From Pseudomonas sp. VD-NE ins (GTDB lineage: Bacteria > Pseudomonadota > Gammaproteobacteria > Pseudomonadales > Pseudomonadaceae): a stretch of 64,000 nucleotides of DNA. The stretch lies in the NCBI RefSeq assembly GCF_031882575.1, contig NZ_CP134772.1:5282501-5346500 (forward strand). Direction: 5' to 3'. The translations under genes were made by a program, and so were the position numbers. Shown piece by piece: positions 1 through 9,938 of this stretch. The notes beneath the pieces are model-generated. The model worked only from the letters and a program-made list of their open reading frames with translations. It did not search any database and was not told the origin of the DNA. The stretch's first letter is position 1. Each line of letters begins with the position of its first letter.

Positions 1-2
1 CG

Positions 3-1520
<1,518 letters not shown>

Positions 1521-1615
1521 GCCAACCTGAGTACTCGTATCTGTATGTAACTGGTCGGGAGGAGATTCCTGCGGCATCATGGGCAAATTTTGCACGGCAG
1601 CCCAAAGGAAGCCCC

Positions 1616-2371
1616 ATGAATCTGCCTCCCCGTCAGCAGCAAATCCTCGAGCTGGTCCGCGAACGCGGCTATGTGAGCATCGAGGAAATGGCCACGCTGT
1701 TCGTTGTTACCCCGCAAACCATCCGCCGCGATATCAATCAGCTCGCGGAAGCCAATCTGCTGCGTCGCTACCATGGCGGTGCTGCCTACGATTCCAGCGT
1801 CGAAAACACTGCCTATGCGATGCGCGCCGACCAGATGCGCGATGAAAAACAACGCATCGGTGAAGCCATCGCCGCACAGATTCCCGATCACGCCTCGCTG
1901 TTCATCAATATCGGCACGACCACCGAATCGATTGCCCGCGCCCTGCTCAATCACAATCACCTGAAAATCATCACCAACAACCTGCACGTAGCGTCGATGC
2001 TCAGTGCCAAGGATGATTTCGATGTGCTGCTGACCGGCGGCAATGTGCGTCGTGACGGCGGTGTGGTCGGTCAAGCGAGCGTGGATTTCATCAATCAGTT
2101 CAAGGTTGATTTCGCCCTGGTCGGGATTAGCGGTATTGATGAAGACGGCAGTTTGCTCGACTTTGATTATCAGGAAGTGCGGGTTTCGCAGGCGATCATT
2201 GCCAATGCACGACAGGTGATTCTGGCGGCGGATTCGAGCAAGTTCGGGCGTAACGCGATGATCCGGTTGGGGCCGATCAGCTTGATTGATTGCCTTGTAA
2301 CCGATCAGCAGCCGGTGCCGGCGCTGGCACAGTTGTTGAGTCAGCACAAGATTCGCCTCGAAGTGGTTTAA
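1616..2371 (+). CDS. glpR: Glycerol-3-phosphate regulon repressor GlpR (DeoR family)
   Basis: Transcriptional repressor of the glycerol regulon, released by glycerol 3-phosphate. The 251-residue protein has a DeoR-type helix-turn-helix at residues 5-55, including [15 protein letters not shown], followed by the sugar-phosphate sensor domain with [14 protein letters not shown] near residue 98 and [14 protein letters not shown] near residue 140. The ATG is preceded by AAGGAA at 1604-1609. It sits between glpK and glpD as in other Pseudomonas. Its probable targets include the two operator-like sites upstream of glpD at 2554-2591. No separate promoter was recognised in the 95 bases after glpK, so co-transcription with glpK is possible. 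Confidence 0.95.
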   Translation: MNLPPRQQQILELVRERGYVSIEEMATLFVVTPQTIRRDINQLAEANLLRRYHGGAAYDSSVENTAYAMRADQMRDEKQRIGEAIAAQIPDHASLFINIGTTTESIARALLNHNHLKIITNNLHVASMLSAKDDFDVLLTGGNVRRDGGVVGQASVDFINQFKVDFALVGISGIDEDGSLLDFDYQEVRVSQAIIANARQVILAADSSKFGRNAMIRLGPISLIDCLVTDQQPVPALAQLLSQHKIRLEVV

Positions 2372-2386
2372 AAACCCTCAAGATCA

Positions 2387-2460
2387 AAAGATCGCAGCCT
2401 TCGGCAGCTCCTACATAGGTTCACTTGACCTGTAGGAGCTGCCGGAGGCTGCGATCTTTT
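2387..2460. repeat. Inverted REP-like repeat, likely terminator after glpR
   Basis: AAAAGATCGCAGCC...GGCAGCTCCTACA (2387-2415) is matched by its inverted copy TGTAGGAGCTGCC...GGCTGCGATCTTTT (2431-2460), with a 15-base spacer. The pair can form a long hairpin ending in a T run, so it probably also ends glpR transcription. The same unit recurs as an inverted pair at 17967-18045, and a half-copy is present near 49690. Confidence 0.85.
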
Positions 2461-2553
2461 TTGCTCTTAATGTTCGTATTTTTTCCTTTCCCCGCCCTTC
2501 GATGAGTTTTTTCAATCGAACGTGACTGGCTGCGCGCGTGTTTATGGGCTACC

Positions 2554-2571
2554 ATTTTCGCAAATGAACAT
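2554..2571. promoter_or_regulatory. GlpR-like operator 1 upstream of glpD
   Basis: ATTTTCGCAAATGAACAT matches the recalled GlpR consensus ATGTTCGATAACGAACAT at 13 of 18 positions. It lies 50 bases before the glpD start and exactly 20 bases (about two helical turns) from a second site. The assignment rests on resemblance to the enterobacterial motif and on the presence of glpR next door. Confidence 0.55.
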
Positions 2572-2573
2572 TC

Positions 2574-2591
2574 ATGTTCGATTTCCAATAT
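2574..2591. promoter_or_regulatory. GlpR-like operator 2 upstream of glpD
   Basis: ATGTTCGATTTCCAATAT begins with a perfect ATGTTCGAT half and has a weaker second half against the recalled GlpR consensus. With operator 1 it forms the perfect inverted repeat GAACAT-TC-ATGTTC at 2566-2579 between the two sites. Tandem sites one face apart suggest cooperative repression of glpD. Confidence 0.55.
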
Positions 2592-2620
2592 AGAAAATCA
2601 AAAGAACCCGAGGCCAGCCG

Positions 2621-4156
2621 ATGTCCACCTCTACCTTGCGTACGCCCCCAATCTCCGAGATCTACGACATCGCCGTTATTGGCGGCGGGATCAATGGCGT
2701 GGGGATCGCAGCGGATGCCGCCGGTCGCGGGCTTTCGGTGTTCCTTTGTGAAAAAGATGATCTGGCCAGCCACACCTCGTCGGCCAGCAGCAAGCTGATC
2801 CACGGTGGCCTGCGCTACCTCGAACATTACGAATTCCGTCTGGTGCGTGAAGCGCTGGCCGAACGCGAAGTGCTGCTGGCCAAGGCGCCGCACATCGTCA
2901 AACCGATGCGTTTCGTGCTGCCGCACCGTCCGCACCTGCGCCCGGCGTGGATGATCCGTGCGGGCCTGTTCCTGTATGACAACCTCGGCAAGCGCGAAAA
3001 ACTGCCAGGTTCGAAAAGCCTGAAGTTCGGTGCCGACAGCGCGCTTAAAAGCGAAATCAAGAAAGGCTTCGAGTATTCCGACTGCTGGGTCGACGACGCC
3101 CGTCTCGTGGTTCTGAATGCCATGGCCGCTCGCGAAAAAGGCGCCCACGTGCACACCCAGACCCGTTGCGTCAGCGCCCGCCGCGCCAAAGGCTTGTGGC
3201 ACCTGAACCTGGAACGTGCCGACGGCAGCCTGTTTTCGATCACCGCCAAAGCGCTGGTGAACGCCGCCGGCCCGTGGGTCGCCAAGTTCATTCGTGACGA
3301 CCTGAAGATGGAATCGCCGTACGGCATCCGTCTGATTCAGGGCAGCCACATCATCGTGCCGAAGCTGTACGAAGGCGATCACGCGCACATTCTGCAAAAC
3401 GAAGATCAACGCATCGTTTTCACCATTCCGTACCTCAACCACTTCACTCTGATCGGCACCACCGACCGTGAATACACCGGCGATCCGGCGAAAGTGGCGA
3501 TCACCGACGGCGAAACCGATTACCTGCTGAAAGTGGTCAATGCGCACTTCAAGCAGCAGATCAGCCGCGACGACATCCAGCACAGCTACTCGGGCGTACG
3601 CCCACTGTGCAACGACGAATCCGACAACCCGTCGGCCGTCACCCGCGATTACACCCTGGCCTTGTCAGGCAGCACTGAGGAAGCACCACTGTTGTCGGTG
3701 TTCGGCGGCAAGCTGACCACCTACCGCAAACTCGCCGAGTCGGCGATGGCGCAGTTGCTGCCGTTCTTCACCCAGATGCGCCCGAGCTGGACCGCCACCG
3801 CCACACTGCCCGGTGGCGAAGACATGACCACCCCGCAAGCCTTGTGCGCGCAGATTCGCGACAAGTTCGACTTCGTGCCGACCGAGATCGCTCGTCGCTG
3901 GTCCACCACCTACGGCAGCCGCACCTGGCGCATGCTCGAAGGCGTGGAAACCCTGGCCGACATGGGCGAACACCTCGGCGGCGGGCTCTACACCCGTGAA
4001 GTCGATTACCTGTGCAGCGAAGAATGGGCAACCACTGCCCACGACATTCTCTGGCGCCGCAGCAAACTCGGTTTGTTCACTACGCCGGCAGAGCAGGAAA
4101 AACTGGCGGCGTATCTGGGCAAGGTTGAACAGAACCGCAAGATCGAAGCGGCCTGA
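2621..4156 (+). CDS. glpD: Aerobic glycerol-3-phosphate dehydrogenase GlpD
   Basis: Membrane-associated FAD enzyme that oxidises glycerol 3-phosphate to dihydroxyacetone phosphate and passes electrons to quinone. The 511-residue protein begins with the dinucleotide-binding motif AVIGGGINGVGIAADAAGRG (residues 18-37), followed by the FAD family signature SSKLIHGGLRYLEHYEF near residue 60. It keeps full length through the C-terminal DAO_C region (near residues 400-510). The ATG has GAGG seven bases upstream. It is separated from glpR by a 249-base region holding the REP-like pair and the GlpR-like operators, so it probably has its own GlpR-controlled promoter. A terminator hairpin follows directly. 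Confidence 0.97.
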   Translation: MSTSTLRTPPISEIYDIAVIGGGINGVGIAADAAGRGLSVFLCEKDDLASHTSSASSKLIHGGLRYLEHYEFRLVREALAEREVLLAKAPHIVKPMRFVLPHRPHLRPAWMIRAGLFLYDNLGKREKLPGSKSLKFGADSALKSEIKKGFEYSDCWVDDARLVVLNAMAAREKGAHVHTQTRCVSARRAKGLWHLNLERADGSLFSITAKALVNAAGPWVAKFIRDDLKMESPYGIRLIQGSHIIVPKLYEGDHAHILQNEDQRIVFTIPYLNHFTLIGTTDREYTGDPAKVAITDGETDYLLKVVNAHFKQQISRDDIQHSYSGVRPLCNDESDNPSAVTRDYTLALSGSTEEAPLLSVFGGKLTTYRKLAESAMAQLLPFFTQMRPSWTATATLPGGEDMTTPQALCAQIRDKFDFVPTEIARRWSTTYGSRTWRMLEGVETLADMGEHLGGGLYTREVDYLCSEEWATTAHDILWRRSKLGLFTTPAEQEKLAAYLGKVEQNRKIEAA

Positions 4157-4178
4157 TCTTCGGAACGTCGCTTGAACG

Positions 4179-4212
4179 AAAGCCCCTGAGTTGTGAGATT
4201 CAGGGGCTTTTT
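4179..4212 (+). terminator. Rho-independent terminator after glpD
   Basis: AAAGCCCCTGA pairs with TCAGGGGCTTT across a 10-base loop and is followed by T residues, 23 bases after the glpD stop. It is the clear end of the glp transcript. Confidence 0.85.
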
Positions 4213-4234
4213 GTTGTGCCCGCAAGATCCAGCC

Positions 4235-4438
4235 CCCCTCACCCCAGCCCTCTCCCCCCAAGGGGGGCGAGGGGGAAAGGGAGCCGATCGGGGCTCGTTC
4301 AAATACCGCGCAGGGAAAGGGAGAGCCGATCGGGGACTTTTCAAATTCTGAGGTCGACTCGATATTTCAGGTCGGCATCACTCGCAAGGACGACACGATC
4401 AGTCCCCTCTCCCACTGGGAGAGGGTTAGGGTGAGGGG
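4235..4438. repeat. MITE-like repeat with inverted ends, copy 1
   Basis: About 204 bases bounded by CCCCTCACCCCAGCCCTC on the left and its near inverse GAGGGTTAGGGTGAGGGG on the right. The interior contains GGGGGAAAGGGAGCCGATCGGG and TTTCAGGTCGGCAT. Two related copies lie at 21682-21872 and 43764-44002, all between genes. This copy also has an internal duplication of the AGGGAAAGGGAGAGCCGATCGGGG unit. No coding capacity is apparent. Confidence 0.7.
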
Positions 4439-4452
4439 CTTTTGGGCCGTTA

Positions 4453-5355
4453 TCACTGCGCCAGATGCAACAACAGAAAATCGATAAACGCCCGCGACTT
4501 GTGCGGCAGATGCGGGGTGTTCGGAAATACCACATTGATCGACTGCGAAGGCAACGAATACTCCGGCAGCAAGCGCACCAGATGCCCGGCAGCAATGTCA
4601 TCGGCCACCACCCACGCCGGCAGAACCGACACGCCCAGCGAAGACAACGTCATCGAGCGAATCGCCGTCGACGAGTTCGATTCGAAGTGGCTGGTGCCGC
4701 CGACCTCAACGCTCTGCCCTTGCCCATGGCGCAATGTCCACTGGGTCGGCGCCTGCAAATTGCTGTTGGCGATCCATGGCACGCTGTTCAGATCCTGCGG
4801 TTCCCGCACCGTATGCCGGGCGAGAAATGCCTCGCTGGCCACCAGCACGATTTCATAATCGGCCAACTTGCGACTCTTGAATGCCGAATCCGCCAAGTTG
4901 CCCAGACGGATCACCAGATCAAGCTTCTCCGCCACCAGATCATTCAACGAAGAGTTGAAGTTGTAGCACAGGCGAATTTCCGGATAACGCTCGGAGAACA
5001 GTGGGATCAACGGCAGAATATACTTTTCACCGTATTCACTGGTTGAACTAATCCGTAACTTTCCGGATACCCGATTATTACCTTTGAGGACATTATCAAA
5101 GGCATTGTCGATGTCCGCGACAATACCCTTGAACTCTTCATAAAACTCCTGACCTATTTCGGTCAGCGATATATTGCGGGTATTGCGGATCAACAGCGTC
5201 GCCGACAAAACCTCTTCCAGCGCCTTGACATGCAGGCTGGCCATGGCTTTGCTGATACTCAGGTAGTTTGCAGCTTTGGTATAAGAACCAAAGTCGACCA
5301 CCGCGAGGAACGTCTGAACCCGATTAAGATGAGAATGCATGGCGCTATGGCTCAC
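4453..5355 (-). CDS. LysR-family transcriptional regulator
   Basis: A 300-residue LysR-type regulator, diverging from the transporter that heads the indole operon and therefore its likely regulator. An N-terminal winged helix-turn-helix is visible in residues 6-65 (VVDFGSYTKAANYLSISKAM), followed by a substrate-binding domain (residues 95-295) that would sense a small ligand. The start is taken as GTG at 5355 because AGGA lies seven bases upstream; the in-frame ATG at 5340 (MHSHLNRV) is too far from that site. The ligand is unknown; an indole or tryptophan-derived acid is an inference from context. The gene ends against MITE-like repeat copy 1. Confidence 0.9.
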   Translation of the reverse strand: MSHSAMHSHLNRVQTFLAVVDFGSYTKAANYLSISKAMASLHVKALEEVLSATLLIRNTRNISLTEIGQEFYEEFKGIVADIDNAFDNVLKGNNRVSGKLRISSTSEYGEKYILPLIPLFSERYPEIRLCYNFNSSLNDLVAEKLDLVIRLGNLADSAFKSRKLADYEIVLVASEAFLARHTVREPQDLNSVPWIANSNLQAPTQWTLRHGQGQSVEVGGTSHFESNSSTAIRSMTLSSLGVSVLPAWVVADDIAAGHLVRLLPEYSLPSQSINVVFPNTPHLPHKSRAFIDFLLLHLAQ

Positions 5356-5445
5356 TGTTAAATCCTGTCAAACATTGTTTTAAGCATAGTCGTATCGACA
5401 CTTCAAGTCCATCGCCCCTATGCTGCGCGGCAAAGGGGATACAAC
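5356..5445. promoter_or_regulatory. Divergent promoter region, LysR / indole operon
   Basis: Ninety bases between the divergent LysR and MFS genes, AT-rich in its left half. The small inverted repeat AAAC-ATT-GTTT at 5370-5380 is a candidate regulator half-site pair, but no classical T-N11-A LysR box could be fixed. A good ribosome site, AAGGGG, precedes the MFS start. Confidence 0.45.
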
Positions 5446-6813
5446 ATGAACTATCGCTATAAGATTGCGCTGATCTTTTTGATCGGCTTTTTTATTGACT
5501 GTATAAACATATTTATGTCGGCTGTGGCATTGCCCAGTATATCGGCAACTTTACAGGTGAGTACTTCATCGGTGGCGTGGGTCGCCAATGCTTATATTCT
5601 GGGCCTGACCCTGATTATTCCGGTCAGCACCTGGCTGGCCGGGCGTTTTGGCAGTCGCGAGATTCTCACCGCTTCGATGCTGGTGTTCACCGGCTCTGTG
5701 TGGATGTGCGGCATGGCCGACAGCTTCCATGAACTGGTGATCTGGCGTTTCGTTCAGGGCGTCGGTGGCGGGCTGTTGATTCCGGTCGGTCAGGCGCTGA
5801 CCTTCAATCTGTTTCAGGGCGAGCAGCGGGCGAAAATATCCACTCTGGTGATGGCTGTCGCGCTGATTGCCCCGGCCATTTCGCCGACGGTCGGCGGCAT
5901 CATCGTCGACAGCAGCTCCTGGCGTTGGGTGTTCTACAGCAACATCCCGTTCTCGTTGATCGCCGCCGGGCTGTCGTGGTTGTGGATCAAGGAAAGCAAA
6001 CCAACCGATCTTCCACGCCCGGACATCAAAGGCCTGCTGCTGGTCAGCGCTGCACTCGCCAGCCTGCTGATGGGCATGTCGCTGTACGGCGGCGACTACC
6101 CGGCGCTGGCCGCGTTGAGCTGTGTCGCGGCCGGCTTGCTGTTCATCGCGCTGTACCTGCGGCACTACCGCCGCTGCAGCAACGCGATCATCGAATTGAG
6201 CCTGCTCAAAAGCAAAAAACTCAGCACCTCGATCCTCATCTATTACGCGATTCCCGGCGTGTTCACCGGGGTCAACCTGATGAGCATTTTCTTCCTGCAG
6301 AACACCCTGCACTTCAGCGCCCGACTGACCGGGATGTTCATGATCCTCTACGCCATCGGCGCGTTCATTGCGATGACGATATGCGGCCGGGTCTACAACC
6401 GCGTCGGCGCGAAACGCCTGTTCACCCTCGGCATGCTGCTGCACAGCGCCGGCATCGCCACGCTGATGCTGGTCAACGCGCCGACAGACCTGTGGGTGAT
6501 CGTCATCGCTTACAGCCTGATGGGCATTGGTGGCGGCATCGGCGCCAACACCGCGCAAACCACCTCGTTGATGGATTTCGCCGGCGGCGATACGCACAAG
6601 GCCAGCGTGATCTGGAACATCAATCGGCAGATGTCGTTCAGCCTCGGTGCCGCGCTGTTTCTGATGATTTTCAATGTGCTGCTCAAGCAGTTCGACACCA
6701 CACAGGCCTATCACGCGACGTTCGCGATTGCGGCACTGGTCGGGCTGTTCCCGCTGTTTCAGATGAGTCAATTGAACCCTCCAAAGGAATGCCATGAACA
6801 ACAACCTGGTTGA
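5446..6813 (+). CDS. MFS transporter (DHA2-like drug/metabolite exporter)
   Basis: Inner-membrane secondary transporter of 455 residues with roughly 12-14 hydrophobic segments. The first spans residues 8-30, and a family loop motif lies near residue 60 (WLAGRFGSREI) with RFVQGVGGGLLIPVGQAL near residue 105. It resembles drug/proton antiporters of the DHA2 (EmrB/QacA) type. It is the first gene of the indole operon and its 3' end overlaps the next gene by 20 bases, so it is translationally linked. Its substrate is unknown. Export of indole-3-acetate or an oxidised product is a reasonable inference; uptake of a substrate is the alternative. Confidence 0.88.
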   Translation: MNYRYKIALIFLIGFFIDCINIFMSAVALPSISATLQVSTSSVAWVANAYILGLTLIIPVSTWLAGRFGSREILTASMLVFTGSVWMCGMADSFHELVIWRFVQGVGGGLLIPVGQALTFNLFQGEQRAKISTLVMAVALIAPAISPTVGGIIVDSSSWRWVFYSNIPFSLIAAGLSWLWIKESKPTDLPRPDIKGLLLVSAALASLLMGMSLYGGDYPALAALSCVAAGLLFIALYLRHYRRCSNAIIELSLLKSKKLSTSILIYYAIPGVFTGVNLMSIFFLQNTLHFSARLTGMFMILYAIGAFIAMTICGRVYNRVGAKRLFTLGMLLHSAGIATLMLVNAPTDLWVIVIAYSLMGIGGGIGANTAQTTSLMDFAGGDTHKASVIWNINRQMSFSLGAALFLMIFNVLLKQFDTTQAYHATFAIAALVGLFPLFQMSQLNPPKECHEQQPG

Positions 6814-7210
6814 ACGAGCGCAACACAGTATTCACCACGTGCACGATCTGATTCACCGCGTCTTCACCGATGCCGACGGTGCCGGCGCAGACGCCATCGC
6901 GCCGCTGATGGCGGTGTTCGCCGAACACTTCAGCATGGTCACCACGTCGGCTGCCGTGGTCGGTCGGGCGCAAGTCGAGCAACTGTTCAGCGGCGCCGTC
7001 GGTGCCCGCAAAGGTCTGGAGATTCTGATCAGCGACCTGCACACGGTCTGGCACGAAGGCTCGACCGTGGCCCTGCGCTACAAGGAAACCCATCGCCTGA
7101 ATCAGAGCGAAACCTCGCGTATTTCGCTGGCGATCCTTCGCGTCCAGCACCACGACGTCCAGTGGCTGTACCTGCACGAAACACCGTTGAGCCAGGAAAA
7201 GCCTGCATGA
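6794..7210 (+). CDS. SnoaL/NTF2-like small protein
   Basis: A 138-residue protein with an alpha-plus-beta cone pattern typical of the SnoaL/NTF2-like (DUF4440) superfamily: an N-terminal helix, then APLMAVFAEHFSMVTT, AAVVGRAQVEQLFSG and a C-terminal strand block ending in DVQWLYLHETPL. Members are small isomerases, hydratases, oxygenase partners or simply ligand-binding scaffolds. It overlaps the MFS gene by 20 bases and shares an ATGA overlap with the reductase, so it belongs to the operon. Catalytic residues cannot be assigned. It is distinct from the oxygenase beta subunit at 9433-9918, which shares the same fold. Confidence 0.75.
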   Translation: MNNNLVERAQHSIHHVHDLIHRVFTDADGAGADAIAPLMAVFAEHFSMVTTSAAVVGRAQVEQLFSGAVGARKGLEILISDLHTVWHEGSTVALRYKETHRLNQSETSRISLAILRVQHHDVQWLYLHETPLSQEKPA

Positions 7211-8139
7211 AATACACCGTCACCCACTGCCGGATGCTCTCGGCGTCGATCAAGGAAGTCACCGTCAGCGGTCCGGCCTCCCTGGTGGACATGACCCATG
7301 CCGGTGCGCACTTCAAATGGCTGATTCCGGGGCTGGACGACTGTCGGCATTACTCGACGGTGCATGTGGACGAGGTCGCGGATGGCCAGTTCACCTTCGC
7401 CATTCGCCTCTCGCCGGACTCCGCCAGCAGCCAGTACATCCAAGCGTTGGCCGTAAACGACAGCGTGGAGCTGGAAGGTCCGTTGAACACCTTCGACTAC
7501 CCGCTCGACGCTGACAGCGGACGTGATATCGCGATTGCCGGTGGCATCGGCATCACGCCGCTGACCGGCATCCTGCGCCACCTCGACGCGTTGAACCGCC
7601 CTGCGCACCTGCATTACTTCGCCAAGAGCGCCGACGACGCGGTCTACGCCCGGCACCTGCAAGAACAGCTGCAAGAACGCCTGCAACTGCACTTCTCCGG
7701 CAGTCGCCCGGCGATCAGCGAAGTGCTTGCCGACCTGACCGCCGATGACCGTCTGTATGTCTGCGGCCCGGCGGCGATGCTCAGCGCGGTACTCAGCCAC
7801 GCCGAAAGCGTTGGCCTGGCGCGGGAGCAGATCCATCTGGAAGTGTTCAACGTTGCCCGCGATGACGCCGCGCAAGGCTTTGTCATCGAGGCGGCCGACT
7901 CCGGCGTCAGCGTCAATGTCGGCCCGCAACAGTCGTTGCTCGAAGCCTTGGAGGCGGCCGGACTCGATCCGCTGTACGACTGCCGTCGCGGTGAATGCGG
8001 CGTTTGTGCGCTGGATGTACTGGAAGGCGAAGTCGATCACCGCGATTTCATCATGAGCGAACAGGAAGCGGCGTGCAGTGCGCGAATCTATCCCTGCGTT
8101 TCACGGGCAAAAAGCCCGCGCCTGAAACTGGCGATCTGA
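7207..8139 (+). CDS. Ferredoxin-NAD(P)H reductase of the Rieske oxygenase system (VanB-like)
   Basis: Electron transfer protein that would carry electrons from NAD(P)H through flavin to a [2Fe-2S] ferredoxin domain and on to the oxygenase. The 310-residue order is flavin-binding barrel, NAD-binding domain (AGGIGITPLTGILRHL near residue 115) and a C-terminal plant-type ferredoxin with CRRGECGVCALDV near residue 260 plus a later Cys in EQEAACSARIYPC. This C-terminal ferredoxin arrangement is that of vanillate demethylase reductase (VanB), phthalate reductases and the IAA-catabolic IacF. The ATG at 7207 overlaps the previous stop (ATGA). The next gene is the oxygenase alpha subunit, 14 bases on. 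Confidence 0.9.
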   Translation: MKYTVTHCRMLSASIKEVTVSGPASLVDMTHAGAHFKWLIPGLDDCRHYSTVHVDEVADGQFTFAIRLSPDSASSQYIQALAVNDSVELEGPLNTFDYPLDADSGRDIAIAGGIGITPLTGILRHLDALNRPAHLHYFAKSADDAVYARHLQEQLQERLQLHFSGSRPAISEVLADLTADDRLYVCGPAAMLSAVLSHAESVGLAREQIHLEVFNVARDDAAQGFVIEAADSGVSVNVGPQQSLLEALEAAGLDPLYDCRRGECGVCALDVLEGEVDHRDFIMSEQEAACSARIYPCVSRAKSPRLKLAI

Positions 8140-8153
8140 AAGAGGACACCCCG

Positions 8154-9452
8154 TTGGACAACTATTTCAATGGCAGAGAAGTGCATAAATCTCTGTTCCT
8201 TGATCAGGCGCTTTTCGAACAGGAACAGCAGCGCGTGTTTGCCGCGAGCTGGTGCTACCTGGGTCACGACAGCCTGATCCCCGAGACCGGCGATTACTTC
8301 ACCACTACCCTCGCGCAACAGCCGCTGGCGATGGTTCGGCAGAAGAACGGTGCCATCGTCGTGCTGCACAACCGCTGCCCGCACAAAGGCGTGAAAGTAC
8401 TGGCCGAAGCGCGCGGCAATGTCGGCCGCTTCATGCGTTGTCCGTACCACGCATGGACGTTCAAGACTGACGGCGAGCTGCTGAGCATTCCGGTGAAAAA
8501 GGAATACGACGACTGCGACCTCAGCAGTTGTTCTGCGCACAAAGGCATGCGCCCGGTGAACGCGGTGCACAACTATCGTGGTTTCGTGTTTGTCCGTTTG
8601 ACGGAACAAGGCATCGGCTTCGAGGAGTTCTTCGGTGAGTCGCTGTCGACCCTGGACAACATGGTCATGCGCTCGCCGCAGAGCCAGTTGAAAGTGATCG
8701 GCCAGCCATTGCTGCACCGCCATCGCTGCAACTGGAAAATGGTCGTCGACAACCAGACCGACACCTGCCACCCGATGATCGCCCACGAATCTTCGGCCGG
8801 CGAAGCGATACGCCTGTGGCAGGCAACCGGTGATCAGGGCAAGCCGCCGATGGCGGTCGAACTGTTCTCGCCGTTCATGGCCTCCTACGAGTTTTTCGCC
8901 GGCATGGGCATTCGGGTCTGGGCCAACGGCCACGGGCATACCGGCGTCAGCAATTCGATTCACAAGGCGTACACCGACATCCCCGGCTACTGGGAACAGA
9001 TGGTCGAAAGCTACGGTGAAGACCAGGCCCGGGCGATCCTCGACGATACCCGCCACAACACCGTGTATTTCCCCAACCTGATGGTCAAGGGACCGATTCA
9101 GACCTTGCGTGTGATCAAACCGGTCAGCGCCCGCGAAACCATCGTCGAGTCGTGGATCTTCGAACTGCAAGGCGCGCCCGTGCAGTTGCTGGAAAGGACT
9201 GTGCAGTACAACAACCTGATCAACTCGCCGTGCTCGATGGTCGCCCACGACGATGTGGAAATGTACGAACGGGCCATGGAAGGCCTGGGCAGCGACGCCA
9301 ACGAATGGGTCAACGTCGCCCGCTTGTTCAGCCCGAACGAATCCTATGCGCAGACCCAAGTGGTGTCCGGCACCAGCGAAATGGCCATGCGTAATTTCTA
9401 TAACAGTTGGCAGCACTTGATGCGGGACGACCATGCAACACGATCAATCTAA
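8154..9452 (+). CDS. Rieske non-haem iron oxygenase, alpha subunit
   Basis: Catalytic large subunit of an aromatic-ring oxygenase, 432 residues. The Rieske [2Fe-2S] motif is complete: NRCPHKG near residue 70 and RCPYHAW about 18 residues later. The mononuclear iron site is also present: DNQTDTCHPMIAH near residue 200 supplies the bridging Asp and two His, and a downstream Asp lies in VAHDD near residue 365. Translation most likely starts at TTG 8154, because AGAGGA lies seven bases upstream and the longer frame only overlaps the reductase. It overlaps the beta subunit by 20 bases. Substrate is not readable from sequence; the IacC/IadD-type IAA oxygenases are a candidate relationship from context. 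Confidence 0.9.
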   Translation: MDNYFNGREVHKSLFLDQALFEQEQQRVFAASWCYLGHDSLIPETGDYFTTTLAQQPLAMVRQKNGAIVVLHNRCPHKGVKVLAEARGNVGRFMRCPYHAWTFKTDGELLSIPVKKEYDDCDLSSCSAHKGMRPVNAVHNYRGFVFVRLTEQGIGFEEFFGESLSTLDNMVMRSPQSQLKVIGQPLLHRHRCNWKMVVDNQTDTCHPMIAHESSAGEAIRLWQATGDQGKPPMAVELFSPFMASYEFFAGMGIRVWANGHGHTGVSNSIHKAYTDIPGYWEQMVESYGEDQARAILDDTRHNTVYFPNLMVKGPIQTLRVIKPVSARETIVESWIFELQGAPVQLLERTVQYNNLINSPCSMVAHDDVEMYERAMEGLGSDANEWVNVARLFSPNESYAQTQVVSGTSEMAMRNFYNSWQHLMRDDHATRSI

Positions 9453-9918
9453 TCACCACGCCATTGAGCAACTGATCGAAACCGAACTGCACTTGCTCGA
9501 CCAGCAGGATTTCGACGCCTGGCAGCAACTGCTCAGCGATGACTACCACTACTGGATTCCCATGACCCGTGAGCAGGTCAGCCCGTTGCACGAATCGTCG
9601 CTGGTGTATGAAGACCGTTTTCTGACCACGCTGCGGATCAACCGGCTGGCCAATGCGCGCAACTTTTCCCAGCAGCCCAAGAGCCGCAGCCTGCACATCG
9701 CCCAGCGCCCGCGCATCAGCCTCGACGCAGCCTCGTTCAACGCCTTCGCCAGCTCCAACATGCTCTATTGCGAAGCGCGCGGCGACAACGAATGGCACTA
9801 CCCGGTGACCGTCGAGCATCAACTGATCAACATCGATGGCACGTGGAAAATCCACGGCAAGAAGATCCTGTTGCTCAACCCCGCACGCGCCCTTGAAAGC
9901 CTGCAGCTCATTATCTGA
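9433..9918 (+). CDS. Aromatic-ring oxygenase, beta subunit
   Basis: Small structural subunit of the Rieske oxygenase, 161 residues, with the NTF2-like fold of ring-hydroxylating dioxygenase beta chains. Recognisable features are the acidic N-terminal helix IEQLIETELHLLDQQDFDAW, the DDYHYWIPMTRE motif near residue 37, YEDRFLTTLRINRL near residue 57 and a C-terminal KKILLLNP. Beta chains trimerise with alpha chains to form the alpha3beta3 enzyme. It begins inside the 3' end of the alpha gene and ends 20 bases before iaaM. A beta partner distinguishes this enzyme from alpha-only VanA-type demethylases. Confidence 0.9.
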   Translation: MQHDQSNHHAIEQLIETELHLLDQQDFDAWQQLLSDDYHYWIPMTREQVSPLHESSLVYEDRFLTTLRINRLANARNFSQQPKSRSLHIAQRPRISLDAASFNAFASSNMLYCEARGDNEWHYPVTVEHQLINIDGTWKIHGKKILLLNPARALESLQLII

Positions 9919-9938
9919 TCGATCGAGAATTCCCCCCT

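Noticed and set aside
5566..6804. Long minus-strand ORF opposite the MFS transporter
   Set aside because: It is a Gln/Arg/His-rich antisense shadow typical of high-GC genes, with no motif; the plus-strand frame encodes a clear transporter.
7995..8153. Longer N-terminus for the Rieske alpha subunit starting at ATG 7995
   Set aside because: This part overlaps the ferredoxin coding region in another frame and lacks Rieske family similarity; TTG 8154 has a well-placed AGAGGA.
8088..9434. 448-codon minus-strand ORF opposite the Rieske alpha gene
   Set aside because: Antisense shadow; the plus-strand protein has complete catalytic motifs.
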